Of a stretch of 64,000 nt of DNA, positions 51,883 to 60,161 are shown piece after piece; the first letter of the stretch is position 1; each line of letters opens with the position of its first letter. The notes beneath the pieces were generated by a model. It saw nothing but the letters and a program-made list of their open reading frames with translations, ran no database searches and was not told the DNA's origin. Both the position numbers and the translations under genes were made by a program. The DNA is from Polyangiaceae bacterium (GTDB taxonomy: Bacteria; Myxococcota_A; Polyangia; Polyangiales; Polyangiaceae), in assembly GCA_025937835.1 (NCBI GenBank), contig JAICQO010000001.1, forward strand, positions 98,536-162,535, written 5' to 3'.

Positions 51883-53139
51883 ATGTACGAATTTTCCGAA
51901 GCACACGCCCTCACCGCCAAGTACGACGACATCTGGCTCCTGGACGGCGCCCGCACGCCGTTCGCCGACTACGTGAGCGCGCTCGGCGACGTCTCCCCGA
52001 CCGATCTCGGCATCTACGCGGCGCGCGCGGCCTTCGAGCGGAGCGGCGTGAGCGCAAAGGACGTCGGGCTCGTGATCGCCGGCAGCGTGGCCCAGGCGAG
52101 CTTCGATGCCTATTACCTGCCGCGCCACATAGGCCTGTACTCCGGCGTTCCGCTGGCCGTCCCGGCGCTCTTGGTCCATCGGCTGTGCGGCACGGGCTTC
52201 GAGACGATCCTGACCGCGGCCGATCAGATCACGCTCGGAAAGGCCAAGCTCGCGCTGTGTGTCGGGACCGAATCCATGACGCGCAACCCGGTGGCGGCGT
52301 TTACACACCGCGGCGGCTTCAAGATGGGCCAGGTCGAGTTCAAGGACTTCCTCTGGGAGGCGACGCTCGACACCGCCTCGAACACCCGGATGGGTGACAC
52401 CGCCGAGAACCTCGCCAAGCGCTACGGCATCTCGCGCGAAGAAGTCGATCGCTTCGCGGCGCTGAGCTTTTCGCGCGCGCTCGAGGCCTGGGCCTCCGGC
52501 TATTTCGAGGGTGAGGTCGCACCGGTCGTGAACCAGACCTTCGAGGTGGAGGGCTACCAGCCGCGCAGCCTCAAGCTGCCTCGCAAGGTGGAGCGGTTCG
52601 AGCGCGACGAGCACGTGCGGCCGAGCCCGCTCGAGGTGCTGCAAAAGCTCCGCCCCGCGTTCGGCAAGGACGGCGTGCAAACCGGCGGCAACAGCTCCGC
52701 GATCGTCGACGGGGCGGCGGCGGTGCTGGTCGCCTCGGGCGACTACGTGCGCGCGCACGGCCTCGAGCCGCTGGCACGCGTGGTCGGCGGCGCGACCGTC
52801 GGCGTTCCTCCCGAGGTCATGGGCATCGGCCCTGCGCCGGCGATCCGCGCGCTCTCGAAACAGACCGGGGTCGGCGTCTCGCAGATCCATCGCTTCGAGA
52901 TCAACGAGGCATTCGGCGCGCAGTACCTCGCGGTCGAGAAGGAGCTCGAGCTCGAGCGGGCTCGAGTCAACGTCAACGGCGGCGCGATCGCCATCGGCCA
53001 CCCGCTCGCAGCCTCCGGCGTCCGTCTGACGCTGACGGCGGCGCGCGAGCTCCGCCGTGCGAAAGGCGAGTTTGCCGTGTCGTCCGCGTGCGCGGGCGGC
53101 GGCCAGGGGATCGCGATTTTACTTCGACACGCGGGCTGA
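51883..53139 (+). CDS. Thiolase (3-ketoacyl-CoA thiolase)
   Basis: 418 residues, three bases after the ligase stop. The acyl-accepting C102 is in RLCGTGFE, H373 in GGAIAIGHP and C403 in SACAGGGQG, so the active site is complete. It would cleave the beta-ketoacyl-CoA formed from the side chain into an aroyl-CoA and acetyl-CoA. Its N-terminal 15 residues ([15 protein letters not shown]) are longer than usual. Confidence 0.93.
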   Translation: MYEFSEAHALTAKYDDIWLLDGARTPFADYVSALGDVSPTDLGIYAARAAFERSGVSAKDVGLVIAGSVAQASFDAYYLPRHIGLYSGVPLAVPALLVHRLCGTGFETILTAADQITLGKAKLALCVGTESMTRNPVAAFTHRGGFKMGQVEFKDFLWEATLDTASNTRMGDTAENLAKRYGISREEVDRFAALSFSRALEAWASGYFEGEVAPVVNQTFEVEGYQPRSLKLPRKVERFERDEHVRPSPLEVLQKLRPAFGKDGVQTGGNSSAIVDGAAAVLVASGDYVRAHGLEPLARVVGGATVGVPPEVMGIGPAPAIRALSKQTGVGVSQIHRFEINEAFGAQYLAVEKELELERARVNVNGGAIAIGHPLAASGVRLTLTAARELRRAKGEFAVSSACAGGGQGIAILLRHAG

Positions 53140-53168
53140 GAACACGAGAAAGCCCTAGCAGGAGACGC

Positions 53169-53936
53169 ATGCAACTCAGTGGAGCGACGTTCATCATCAC
53201 CGGCGGCGGTTCGGGCCTCGGCGCGGCTACGGCGAGGCGTTTTCACGCCGCCGGCGCGCGCGTCGTGATCGCGGACATCGACGCCGAGCGCGGCGCCGCG
53301 CTCGCAGAAGAGCTCGGCGAGCGCGCGGTCTTTTCCGCGACCGACGTGGTCAACGAGGCGGCCGCTCAGGCTGCCGTCGATCTGACTCGCGAGCGATTCG
53401 GCCGCCTCGACGGGCTGGTCAACTGCGCGGGCATCGGCCCGGCAGAGCGCGTCGTGGGCAAGAAGGGGCCGCACCGGCTCTCGACCTTCTCGCGCGTGAT
53501 CGAGATCAACCTGATCGGCGCCTTCAACATGATCCGCCTGAGCACCGTGCTGATGGCCGCGGGGGAGCCGAACGAGGCGGGCGAGCGCGGGGTGATCATC
53601 AACACCGCCTCGGTCGCCGTCTGGGACGGGCAGATCGGCCAGGCCGCGTACGCGGCTTCGAAGGGCGGCATCGTGGCGATGACGCTGCCGATCTCGCGAG
53701 AGCTTTCGAGCAGCGGCATCCGCGTGTGCACGATCGCTCCGGGGATTTTTCAAACACCGATGTTGGCCGGGCTCCCGCCCGAGGTTCAGGCGTCGCTCGG
53801 TAAGAGCGTGCCGTTTCCTCCGCGTCTCGGGCGCCCGGACGAGTATGCGGCGCTCGCGCAGCACATCGTCGAAAACGAGATGCTGAACGGGGAAACCATT
53901 CGCCTCGACGGCGCATTGCGCATGTCTGCGCGGTGA
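53169..53936 (+). CDS. SDR dehydrogenase (type-II 3-hydroxyacyl-CoA dehydrogenase-like)
   Basis: 255 residues from ATG 53169 (GGAGACGC upstream). TGGGSGLG at 12-19, NCAG at about 83, Ser in NTASVA, Y-A-A-S-K active site and PGIFQTPML near 200, as in HSD17B10/FadB2x-type enzymes. It probably oxidises the beta-hydroxyacyl-CoA between the hydratase and the thiolase. The leftward arm holds another SDR, so each may serve a different stereoisomer or substrate. Confidence 0.9.
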   Translation: MQLSGATFIITGGGSGLGAATARRFHAAGARVVIADIDAERGAALAEELGERAVFSATDVVNEAAAQAAVDLTRERFGRLDGLVNCAGIGPAERVVGKKGPHRLSTFSRVIEINLIGAFNMIRLSTVLMAAGEPNEAGERGVIINTASVAVWDGQIGQAAYAASKGGIVAMTLPISRELSSSGIRVCTIAPGIFQTPMLAGLPPEVQASLGKSVPFPPRLGRPDEYAALAQHIVENEMLNGETIRLDGALRMSAR

Positions 53937-53951
53937 TGCATACCCCCCCGT

Positions 53952-54920
53952 ATGCCAAGCCTGCCGCCCGACCCAGCTCGAAGCGCGCGCTCGAAAAAGA
54001 GCGCGGCGCGAGCCCCGGAAGCGCAGGCAGTGGTCGCGGTTCCCGCGGTCGGAGGGGAAATCGAGAGCGAGCTGCACGCTTTGCTCGGGCAAAGGGTGCG
54101 CGACGCGCGGGCGCGACGCTTCATGACCAGGAAGGCGCTCGCGCGCGAGTCCGGGATCTCGATCGCCTACCTGGCGCGCGTCGAGAACGGCACGGGCAAC
54201 ATCTCGCTCGGCCTCTTGCAGCGGCTGGCGCTGGCGTTGAACCTGCCGATCGAGAGCTTCTTCCTCGCGGAGGAGTCGTCGAACGCCGACTTCACGATGA
54301 TCATCGAGTTCTTAAGGCGGCAATCGCCCGAGAAGCTGGCGCTGATCCGGCGCCAGCTGTTCGACGGCGACGACTCGTCGCAGCGCATCGCGCTGATCGG
54401 CATCCGCGGCGTCGGCAAGTCCACGCTGGGGCCGCTGTTGGCCGAGCACCTCGGAATGCCCTTCGTCGAGCTCAACCGCGAGATCGAGAAGGAAGCCAAG
54501 CTCGAGGTGAGCGAGATCTTCACGCTCTACGGACAGCACGGCTACCGCGTCCTCGAGCGGAAGTGCTTGCAGCGGATCATCTCGGAGTTCCCACGGGTGG
54601 TGCTCGCCACGGGCGGCGGCATCGTGGCCGAGACGCCCACCTACGAGCTGCTCCTCACCTCCTTCTTCACGATCTGGCTGAAAGCCAAGCCTCAGGTGAT
54701 GTTCGAGCGTGTGCTCGCGCAGCACGATGCGCGCATCGCCAGCGCCGAGCTCCGCAAGGAGGCGCTCGAGAACATCACGCGCACGCTCGAGGCGCGGCAG
54801 CACCTCTACCAGCTCGCCGCCGCGTCGTTCGACACGGGCGGCCGCGCTCCGGCCGAGTTGATCCCGGCGCTGGGTGCGCTCGTCCCGAGCGTCCCCGTCC
54901 GGCGCTCGGCCGCTCGCTAG
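53952..54920 (+). CDS. BzdR/BoxR-type regulator: XRE DNA-binding domain fused to shikimate-kinase-like domain
   Basis: 322 residues. The N-terminal XRE helix-turn-helix (about 45-105; MTRKALARESGISIAYLARVENG) is joined by a linker to a shikimate-kinase fold with Walker A GIRGVGKST (150-158) and LATGGGIV. This two-domain plan is that of BzdR and BoxR, repressors of aerobic and anaerobic benzoyl-CoA pathways that respond to benzoyl-CoA. The ligand here is likely an aroyl-CoA intermediate of this pathway, and the palindromes at 49772-49935 are the obvious candidate sites. It lies inside the rightward operon and so would be autoregulated. Confidence 0.92.
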   Translation: MPSLPPDPARSARSKKSAARAPEAQAVVAVPAVGGEIESELHALLGQRVRDARARRFMTRKALARESGISIAYLARVENGTGNISLGLLQRLALALNLPIESFFLAEESSNADFTMIIEFLRRQSPEKLALIRRQLFDGDDSSQRIALIGIRGVGKSTLGPLLAEHLGMPFVELNREIEKEAKLEVSEIFTLYGQHGYRVLERKCLQRIISEFPRVVLATGGGIVAETPTYELLLTSFFTIWLKAKPQVMFERVLAQHDARIASAELRKEALENITRTLEARQHLYQLAAASFDTGGRAPAELIPALGALVPSVPVRRSAAR

Positions 54921-55017
54921 ACGCTTCCCGGACCGCGCTCTGGTCCGGAGCCGCGTTCGTTGCCGGGGGCGCCGCGATGACGGCCGTCCCCGCACGCGCG
55001 CTTTCCGAGAGGCACAC

Positions 55018-56796
55018 ATGACAGAACTCGTCACACTCGTTCGTCACGGCAACGTCGGGCTCGTCACCATCGACAACCCCCCGGTGAACGCGCTGTCCCA
55101 TGGGGTGCGCGTCGCCCTGCTCCAGGTCCTCGGCTCCGCCTCCGGGGACGACGAGCTCGCAGCGCTGGTCATCGCCTGCGCGGGGCGCACCTTCGTCGCG
55201 GGCGCCGACATCAAGGAGTTCGGCCGCCCGCCGCTCGCGCCGGATCTGCCGGAAGTCGTCGAGTTCCTGGACACCCTGGAAAAGCCAGTCGTGGCCGCGC
55301 TTCACGGCACGGCGCTCGGCGGCGGGCTCGAGCTTGCGCTCGCGTGTCACTATCGAGTCGCGGCCAAAGGCACCAAGCTCGGGTTGCCCGAGGTGACGCT
55401 CGGCATCTTGCCCGGCGCCGGCGGCACGCAGCGCGTCCCGCGCCTGATCGGCGTCGCAGCGGCGCTGGAGATGATCGTCGGCGGCGCGCTGATCTCCGTC
55501 GAAAAGGCGCAGGCGCTCGGGCTCGTCGACGCCGTGCTCGACGGCGAGCTGACGGCGGCCGCGATCGAGCACGCGAGGCGCGTCGCGGATCAGCGACCGT
55601 TGCCGCGCGTGAGCGCGCGACGGGCCACGCTGGAGGATCCGGACGTATTCGAGCGCTGCACGAAAGAGACGCACGAGCGCTGGCGCGGGTACCTCGCGCC
55701 ATTTCACTGCATCGAGGCGGTGCGAGCCGCGGTAGATTTGCCGTTCGCCGAAGGCCTGGTGCGGGAGCGAGCCCTGTTCCAGGAGCTGATGAGCTCTTCG
55801 CAATCGCGAGCCCAGCGACACGTGTTCTTCGGCGAACGCGAGGCCGCGAAACCGGTAGGCCTGGCGAGCGATGTGCCCGCGCGCGAGCTGGGCTCGGTCG
55901 CCGTCCTCGGCAACGCCCCCGACGCGTTCGCCGTGGCCGATTGCTTCGCCGCGGCGCGCATCCCGGTGCGCGTGCTCGACCCGGGCTCGGCCCCGTTCAC
56001 GGAGCTCGCGGACGTCGATCTGGTGCTCGACGCAAGCTCGGGCGAGCTTGCGGAGAAGCGCGAGCTCTTTGCCCGGCTCGACGACGCCTGCAAGCCTCTC
56101 GCGCTGCTCGCGAGCTCCGCGTCCGACCTCGACCTCGACGCGATCGCGGCAGCGACTCGCCGCGCTCGCGACGTGATCGGCCTGCGCCTGGCACCGCCGA
56201 CGGGGCGCCTGCTCGAGGTACTTCGCGGCCGGGACACGAGCGCCGAGGCCTGCGCGACGGCGCTCCGGCTCGGTAAAAGGCTCGGTAAGCTGGGCGTGCT
56301 CGTGACGGCGAAGCCCGGCGGCGTCGGACAGCGCTTGTTCGCGCGCTGGTCGCGCGAGGCGGCGGAGCTCGTCGCCCAAGGCGCGCACCCCGAGCACGTG
56401 GAGCGGGTGCTCTACGATTTCGGCTTCACCAGGGACGCGCTCGCCAGAGCCCGGCTCGCAAGCACGCAAACTCAGAGCTCGAACGGCGCGGCGCACGGGC
56501 GGAGCGATCGCGAGATCCTCGAGCGCTGCGTGTTCGCGCTGGTGAACGAGAGTGCGCGCTTGCTCGACGAGCAGGTGGCCGCGCGCCCGGTCGACATCGA
56601 CGTGATCTGCGTGTTGGGCCAGGCGTTCCCGGCGTACCGGGGCGGGCCGCTGTTCTACGCGGACGAGGTCGGCCCCACCTCGGTGTTCGAGTTCGTCCGC
56701 GAGTATCACCGCAACGTCGGCAGCGAAGAATGGGCGCCTTCGCCGACCCTCGAGCGGCTCGCGGCGAGCCGCGGGCGCTTCTACGGGCGGCCGTAG
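55018..56796 (+). CDS. Enoyl-CoA hydratase fused to a degenerate 3-hydroxyacyl-CoA dehydrogenase
   Basis: 592 residues from ATG 55018 (GAGAGGC upstream). The hydratase half (1-200) keeps the oxyanion loop AGADIKEF and both glutamates, E105 in GGGLELAL and E125 in LPEVTLG. The second half aligns with FadB-type dehydrogenases but the NAD motif reads VAVLGNAPDAFAV instead of a GxGxxG. The catalytic-His segment, normally IGxHFFxP, reads IGLRLAPP (R390), and the MGPF signature is missing. It is also about 100 residues shorter than normal. So it is probably only a hydratase, with the SDRs supplying the oxidation. Confidence 0.85.
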   Translation: MTELVTLVRHGNVGLVTIDNPPVNALSHGVRVALLQVLGSASGDDELAALVIACAGRTFVAGADIKEFGRPPLAPDLPEVVEFLDTLEKPVVAALHGTALGGGLELALACHYRVAAKGTKLGLPEVTLGILPGAGGTQRVPRLIGVAAALEMIVGGALISVEKAQALGLVDAVLDGELTAAAIEHARRVADQRPLPRVSARRATLEDPDVFERCTKETHERWRGYLAPFHCIEAVRAAVDLPFAEGLVRERALFQELMSSSQSRAQRHVFFGEREAAKPVGLASDVPARELGSVAVLGNAPDAFAVADCFAAARIPVRVLDPGSAPFTELADVDLVLDASSGELAEKRELFARLDDACKPLALLASSASDLDLDAIAAATRRARDVIGLRLAPPTGRLLEVLRGRDTSAEACATALRLGKRLGKLGVLVTAKPGGVGQRLFARWSREAAELVAQGAHPEHVERVLYDFGFTRDALARARLASTQTQSSNGAAHGRSDREILERCVFALVNESARLLDEQVAARPVDIDVICVLGQAFPAYRGGPLFYADEVGPTSVFEFVREYHRNVGSEEWAPSPTLERLAASRGRFYGRP

Positions 56797-56824
56797 TCGA
56801 GGGAGGCCCGCTCGGAGCGACCAG

Positions 56825-58870
56825 ATGCAGACTCGAGCCCAAAACCTGAGCCGCCTGCTCGCTCCGCGCTCGATCGCGGTGGTGGGCGCCTCGGCCGCGG
56901 CGGACAAGGCCGGCCACCAGGCGCTGCTTTCGCTCGAGCGCTTCGATGGGGAGGTGTTCGCGATCAACCCGCGCGCTTCCGAGATCCTGGGTCGGCCCGC
57001 TTTTCCGTCCTTGTCCGCGCTCGGGCGCTCGGTCGATCTCGTGGTCTTCGCGATCCCGGCCCAGGCCTGCCCCGACGCCATCCGCGAGGCGATCGAGTGC
57101 GGCTGTGGCGGTGGCCTGATCTTGGGCGGCGGGTTCGCCGAGTCCGGACCCGCGGGCGTTGCGCTGCAAGAGCGAGTCGCCGAAGCGCTCGCGCAGAGCA
57201 CGTTTCGGCTGCTCGGGCCCAACACGGCCGGCTTCGTGAACAAGCCGGCACGGGTCACCGCCAGCTTCGTGGCCGGCGCAGATCGAATCGCCGACGGACA
57301 GGTCGCGGTCGTGGCGCAGAGCGCTGGCGTTTGCCTGACCGTGAGTTTTTTGCTCGGTCAGCTGGGCTCCGGAGTGTCGCTCGCCGCTGGCCTCGGCAAC
57401 GGGCTCGACGTGGACGCCGCGGACCTGCTCGAGTTCCTCGCGGCTCAGCCCGCGACCAGAGCCATCGCGCTGCACCTCGAGGGCGTGCCGGCCGGCCGTC
57501 GTCTGTTCGAGACCCTGCGCCGGATCACCCCCAAGAAGCCGGTCGCGGTCCTCACCGTCGGGCAACAGGACGTCGGCGAGTTCGCCCGCTCCCACACCGG
57601 GAACCTGATCGGCTCGTATGCTTTACGCGTCAGCGCGCTGCGCCAGGCGGGAGCGGTCGTCGTCGAGTCGACCGCGGAGCTTGCCGCCGCCGCCAGCGTG
57701 CTGTCTGCGAATCGGCTCGCGCCGCGGCTCGCTCCGGGCATCGGCATCCTGACGGCGCAAGCCGGGCCGGGGCTCTTGATCCTCGAACGTCTCAAGTCGC
57801 GAGGCGTCTCGGTGCCGACCCTCGGGGCCGGCACCATCGAGCGCATTGCGCGCTGCCTGCCGCCGATGACGTACATTCAGAACCCGGTCGACACCGCGAG
57901 GCCGAGCGAGTCCTTCCCCGAGGTGCTGGCAGCGCTCGCCGCTGACGAACGGATCGACGCCCTGGCGATCTTCGCGCTCAGCGAACCAGCCGCGCTGCGG
58001 CCCGACCAGGTCCTGCCGGCAGCCAGGGCCGCTTGTGGCAAGCCGCTGCTGTTCGGGACCCTGGGCCCGCCGCCAGAAGTCGAGCCGGCGGTGCATGCAC
58101 TGCGCTCGCAGGGCATCCACGTCGCCGGCTCCCCCGAGGAGCTCGCGCACGCCGCGAGCGTCCTCGCGCTCGACGCCGGGCTGCAAGCGCGCCTCGTCCG
58201 CGAGTCATCGCAGCCCGCGCCAGCCCTCGCCGCCCCCGCTCACGAGCGGCGCGACGAGCACGCAGCCAAGGCCCTGCTCGAGTCACTGGGGATCCCCGCG
58301 CCTCGCCGCGTCGCGTGCCGGTCGCACGACGAGGCGCACGCGGCTTTTCGCGACCTGGAGAAGCCGGTCGTCGTGAAGGTCCTTGCAGCCGACGTGCTGC
58401 ACAAGACCGAGCTCGGCGGCGTCCATCTCGGTGTCGCGGACAGCGCCGCCCTCCAGCGTGCGCTCGAGCAGATCGATGCCATCCCGCTGCCATCTGCCCG
58501 GGGCTACTTGATCGAAGAGATGGCCCCGCCCGGCCTCGAGCTGATCGTCGGTGCGGTGCGCGATGCCGGATTTGGTCCCAGCGTGATGTTGGGGCTCGGA
58601 GGCACGTTCGCCGAGGCCTTGAAGGAGACCGTAGTTCGGCTCGCCCCGCTGTCCTCGGGCGCTGCGCTCGAAATGCTCGACGAGCTCCCTGCCGCGGCCA
58701 TCTTCGACGGCTTCCGCGGGAGCCCGCCGCTCGACCGCAACGCGGTTGCAGAAGCGCTCGTCGCCCTGGGCGCTCTGCTCTGCGGAGACCCCACGCTCAC
58801 CGAGATCGAGATCAATCCCTTGCGCGTGCACCCCGGTGGTGTGCTCGCGCTCGACGCAGTCATCGTCTGA
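56825..58870 (+). CDS. ADP-forming acyl-CoA synthetase (acetate-CoA ligase superfamily)
   Basis: 681 residues in one chain. A CoA-binding Rossmann domain (SIAVVGASAAADKAG) is followed by succinyl-CoA-synthetase-like domains with the phospho-His H257 in RSHTGNLIG. A C-terminal ATP-grasp domain follows from about 470 (KPVVVKVLAADVLHKTELGG split at turns, EIEINPLRVHPGG). It interconverts acyl-CoA + ADP + Pi and acid + CoA + ATP. There is no thioesterase in the divergon, so it may release gentisate from its CoA ester with ATP gain; alternatively it activates a second aromatic acid. Last gene of the rightward arm. Confidence 0.9.
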   Translation: MQTRAQNLSRLLAPRSIAVVGASAAADKAGHQALLSLERFDGEVFAINPRASEILGRPAFPSLSALGRSVDLVVFAIPAQACPDAIREAIECGCGGGLILGGGFAESGPAGVALQERVAEALAQSTFRLLGPNTAGFVNKPARVTASFVAGADRIADGQVAVVAQSAGVCLTVSFLLGQLGSGVSLAAGLGNGLDVDAADLLEFLAAQPATRAIALHLEGVPAGRRLFETLRRITPKKPVAVLTVGQQDVGEFARSHTGNLIGSYALRVSALRQAGAVVVESTAELAAAASVLSANRLAPRLAPGIGILTAQAGPGLLILERLKSRGVSVPTLGAGTIERIARCLPPMTYIQNPVDTARPSESFPEVLAALAADERIDALAIFALSEPAALRPDQVLPAARAACGKPLLFGTLGPPPEVEPAVHALRSQGIHVAGSPEELAHAASVLALDAGLQARLVRESSQPAPALAAPAHERRDEHAAKALLESLGIPAPRRVACRSHDEAHAAFRDLEKPVVVKVLAADVLHKTELGGVHLGVADSAALQRALEQIDAIPLPSARGYLIEEMAPPGLELIVGAVRDAGFGPSVMLGLGGTFAEALKETVVRLAPLSSGAALEMLDELPAAAIFDGFRGSPPLDRNAVAEALVALGALLCGDPTLTEIEINPLRVHPGGVLALDAVIV

Positions 58871-59381
58871 CCGAAGCACCGCGCCCCCCGGGCTCGCCCC
58901 CAGCTCATGACCCAGTTGCCGCAGAAGTCAGGAGGCCCCGCCGCCCTCCACGCCGGCCCCGCGGGCGGGGAGACCCACTTCTGCGTGCCTCAGAGCTGAC
59001 TGAGTCCCGGATCGACCCGCCCATCGGCGAACAGCCCGATGCGGGCTGCAGACCCCTCATCCCCGACGACAGGAGAGCTCTGCTTCTGCGTCGTGGATGC
59101 GGTAAGAACCGTGTGGGGGCGCAAGCGTCCCCCCATGCACTACGGGTACGCGCGCGTGTCTCGCTTCCAGACAACACACGCTTTGGATCGCGTCAGTGCG
59201 CGCGGCCGGTGTGGTGCCTTCCGGGACGAACGGCGCTCATTCAAGTAGCGCGGGATTTATGCGGTTCCTCCCCGTGTATGCGCGGAGCGCGCAGTGGCGC
59301 TTTTCAGCATCATCCGTCTCGTAAAATTGATTTTTAATTTCAAGTGACAAGACGAAACGGCGTGCGAAGACTCCTCAGAAC
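58871..59381. other. Intergenic region after the aromatic divergon
   Basis: 511 bases with no supportable intact gene. It contains a GC-rich hairpin near 58952 (CCCCGC-gg-GCGGGG), a stronger hairpin near 59115-59136 (TGGGGGCGC-aa-GCGtCCCCCCA, one bulge), a short open frame with a serine-recombinase-like start, and an AT-rich stretch (59320-59345) just before the next gene that may hold its promoter. Confidence 0.55.
59135..59248 (+). pseudogene. Possible remnant of a serine recombinase N-terminus
   Basis: The 37-codon frame starting at ATG 59135 reads MHYGYARVSR, close to the (M)xYGYARVST start of resolvase/invertase-type recombinases, then diverges and stops. Only about ten residues carry the resemblance. 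If real, it marks an old mobile element between the aromatic divergon and the next cassette; chance is a fair alternative. Confidence 0.25.
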
Positions 59382-60161
59382 GTGCGGGTCAGATTTGTCA
59401 CCCCCCTCGCTGTTGGGCTGCTTTGCGCTTGCGAGCCGGCATACAGCGTTGGTGATTGGGACTGTGGCACTGCAACGCTAGACGAAGAGCCCGAGGGTTC
59501 CCGCCCCGTGCTGGAGCCGGTGGCCGTGCCCTGGTCGAACAGCTTCGATAACGGCTTCTGTGACTTCGTGCTCGCCCGCGGCTTCTGTTACTCGGATCGC
59601 GGCGCAACCTACGAGATCGTCGACTCGCCCGTGCGCACCGGAAACACCGCCGCGGCGTTCTCGGTCGAGACCGATTCCGGTATGAGTGGAGCGCGCTGCG
59701 TTCGCGAAGGCACTCTCCCGACCGACGCGATCTATGGCGCCTGGTTCTTCATCCCCGAGGCCGTCGAGACCCGCGCCAACTGGAATCTGATGCATTTTCA
59801 GGGCTCGGAGCCCGGCGATCCATTCAGGTATCGCTGGGACGTGTCGCTCGAGAGCGACGACGCGGGCGGCCTGTACCTGTACGTCCTCGAATTTCCGATG
59901 CGCGAGCGGTTCACACCGACCGTGGCGATCACGGTTCCGATCGGCGCTTGGTTCCACGTCGAGTTCCGCTGGCGGCGCGCCGCCGCGCCCGACGGGCGAA
60001 TCACCCTCATCCAAGACGGAGTGCCAATCCTGGATCTCACCGAGATCGACGCGAGCGGCTTCGATTATGGCCAATGGTACGTCGGCAACCTCGCTGACGA
60101 CCTCGCGCCGGCGAGCTCCACTCTCTACATCGACGACGTGGGGATCCGGCGTGCACCCTGA
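59382..60161 (+). CDS. Lipoprotein with lectin/polysaccharide-lyase-like jelly-roll domain
   Basis: 259 residues from GTG 59382; lipobox LCAC17. The body looks like a concanavalin-A-type sandwich of the heparin-lyase-I/glucanase-binding kind (NSFDNGFCDFVLARGFCYSD, YGAWFFIPEAVETRANWNLMHFQG split at turns, GAWFHVEFRWRRA, ITLIQDGVPILDL, STLYIDDVGI). It may bind or cut an extracellular glycan. First gene of the third sigma cassette; the next gene starts inside its last 11 bases. Confidence 0.8.
   Translation: MRVRFVTPLAVGLLCACEPAYSVGDWDCGTATLDEEPEGSRPVLEPVAVPWSNSFDNGFCDFVLARGFCYSDRGATYEIVDSPVRTGNTAAAFSVETDSGMSGARCVREGTLPTDAIYGAWFFIPEAVETRANWNLMHFQGSEPGDPFRYRWDVSLESDDAGGLYLYVLEFPMRERFTPTVAITVPIGAWFHVEFRWRRAAAPDGRITLIQDGVPILDLTEIDASGFDYGQWYVGNLADDLAPASSTLYIDDVGIRRAP

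Noticed and set aside
54874..55017. N-terminal extension of the hydratase
   Set aside because: It overlaps the regulator gene in another frame, and the ATG at 55018 has a good ribosome site and the expected hydratase start.
58905..59177. Minus-strand open frame of 90 codons in the gap after the divergon
   Set aside because: Arg/Ser-rich, no ribosome site, crosses a strong hairpin; no family resemblance.
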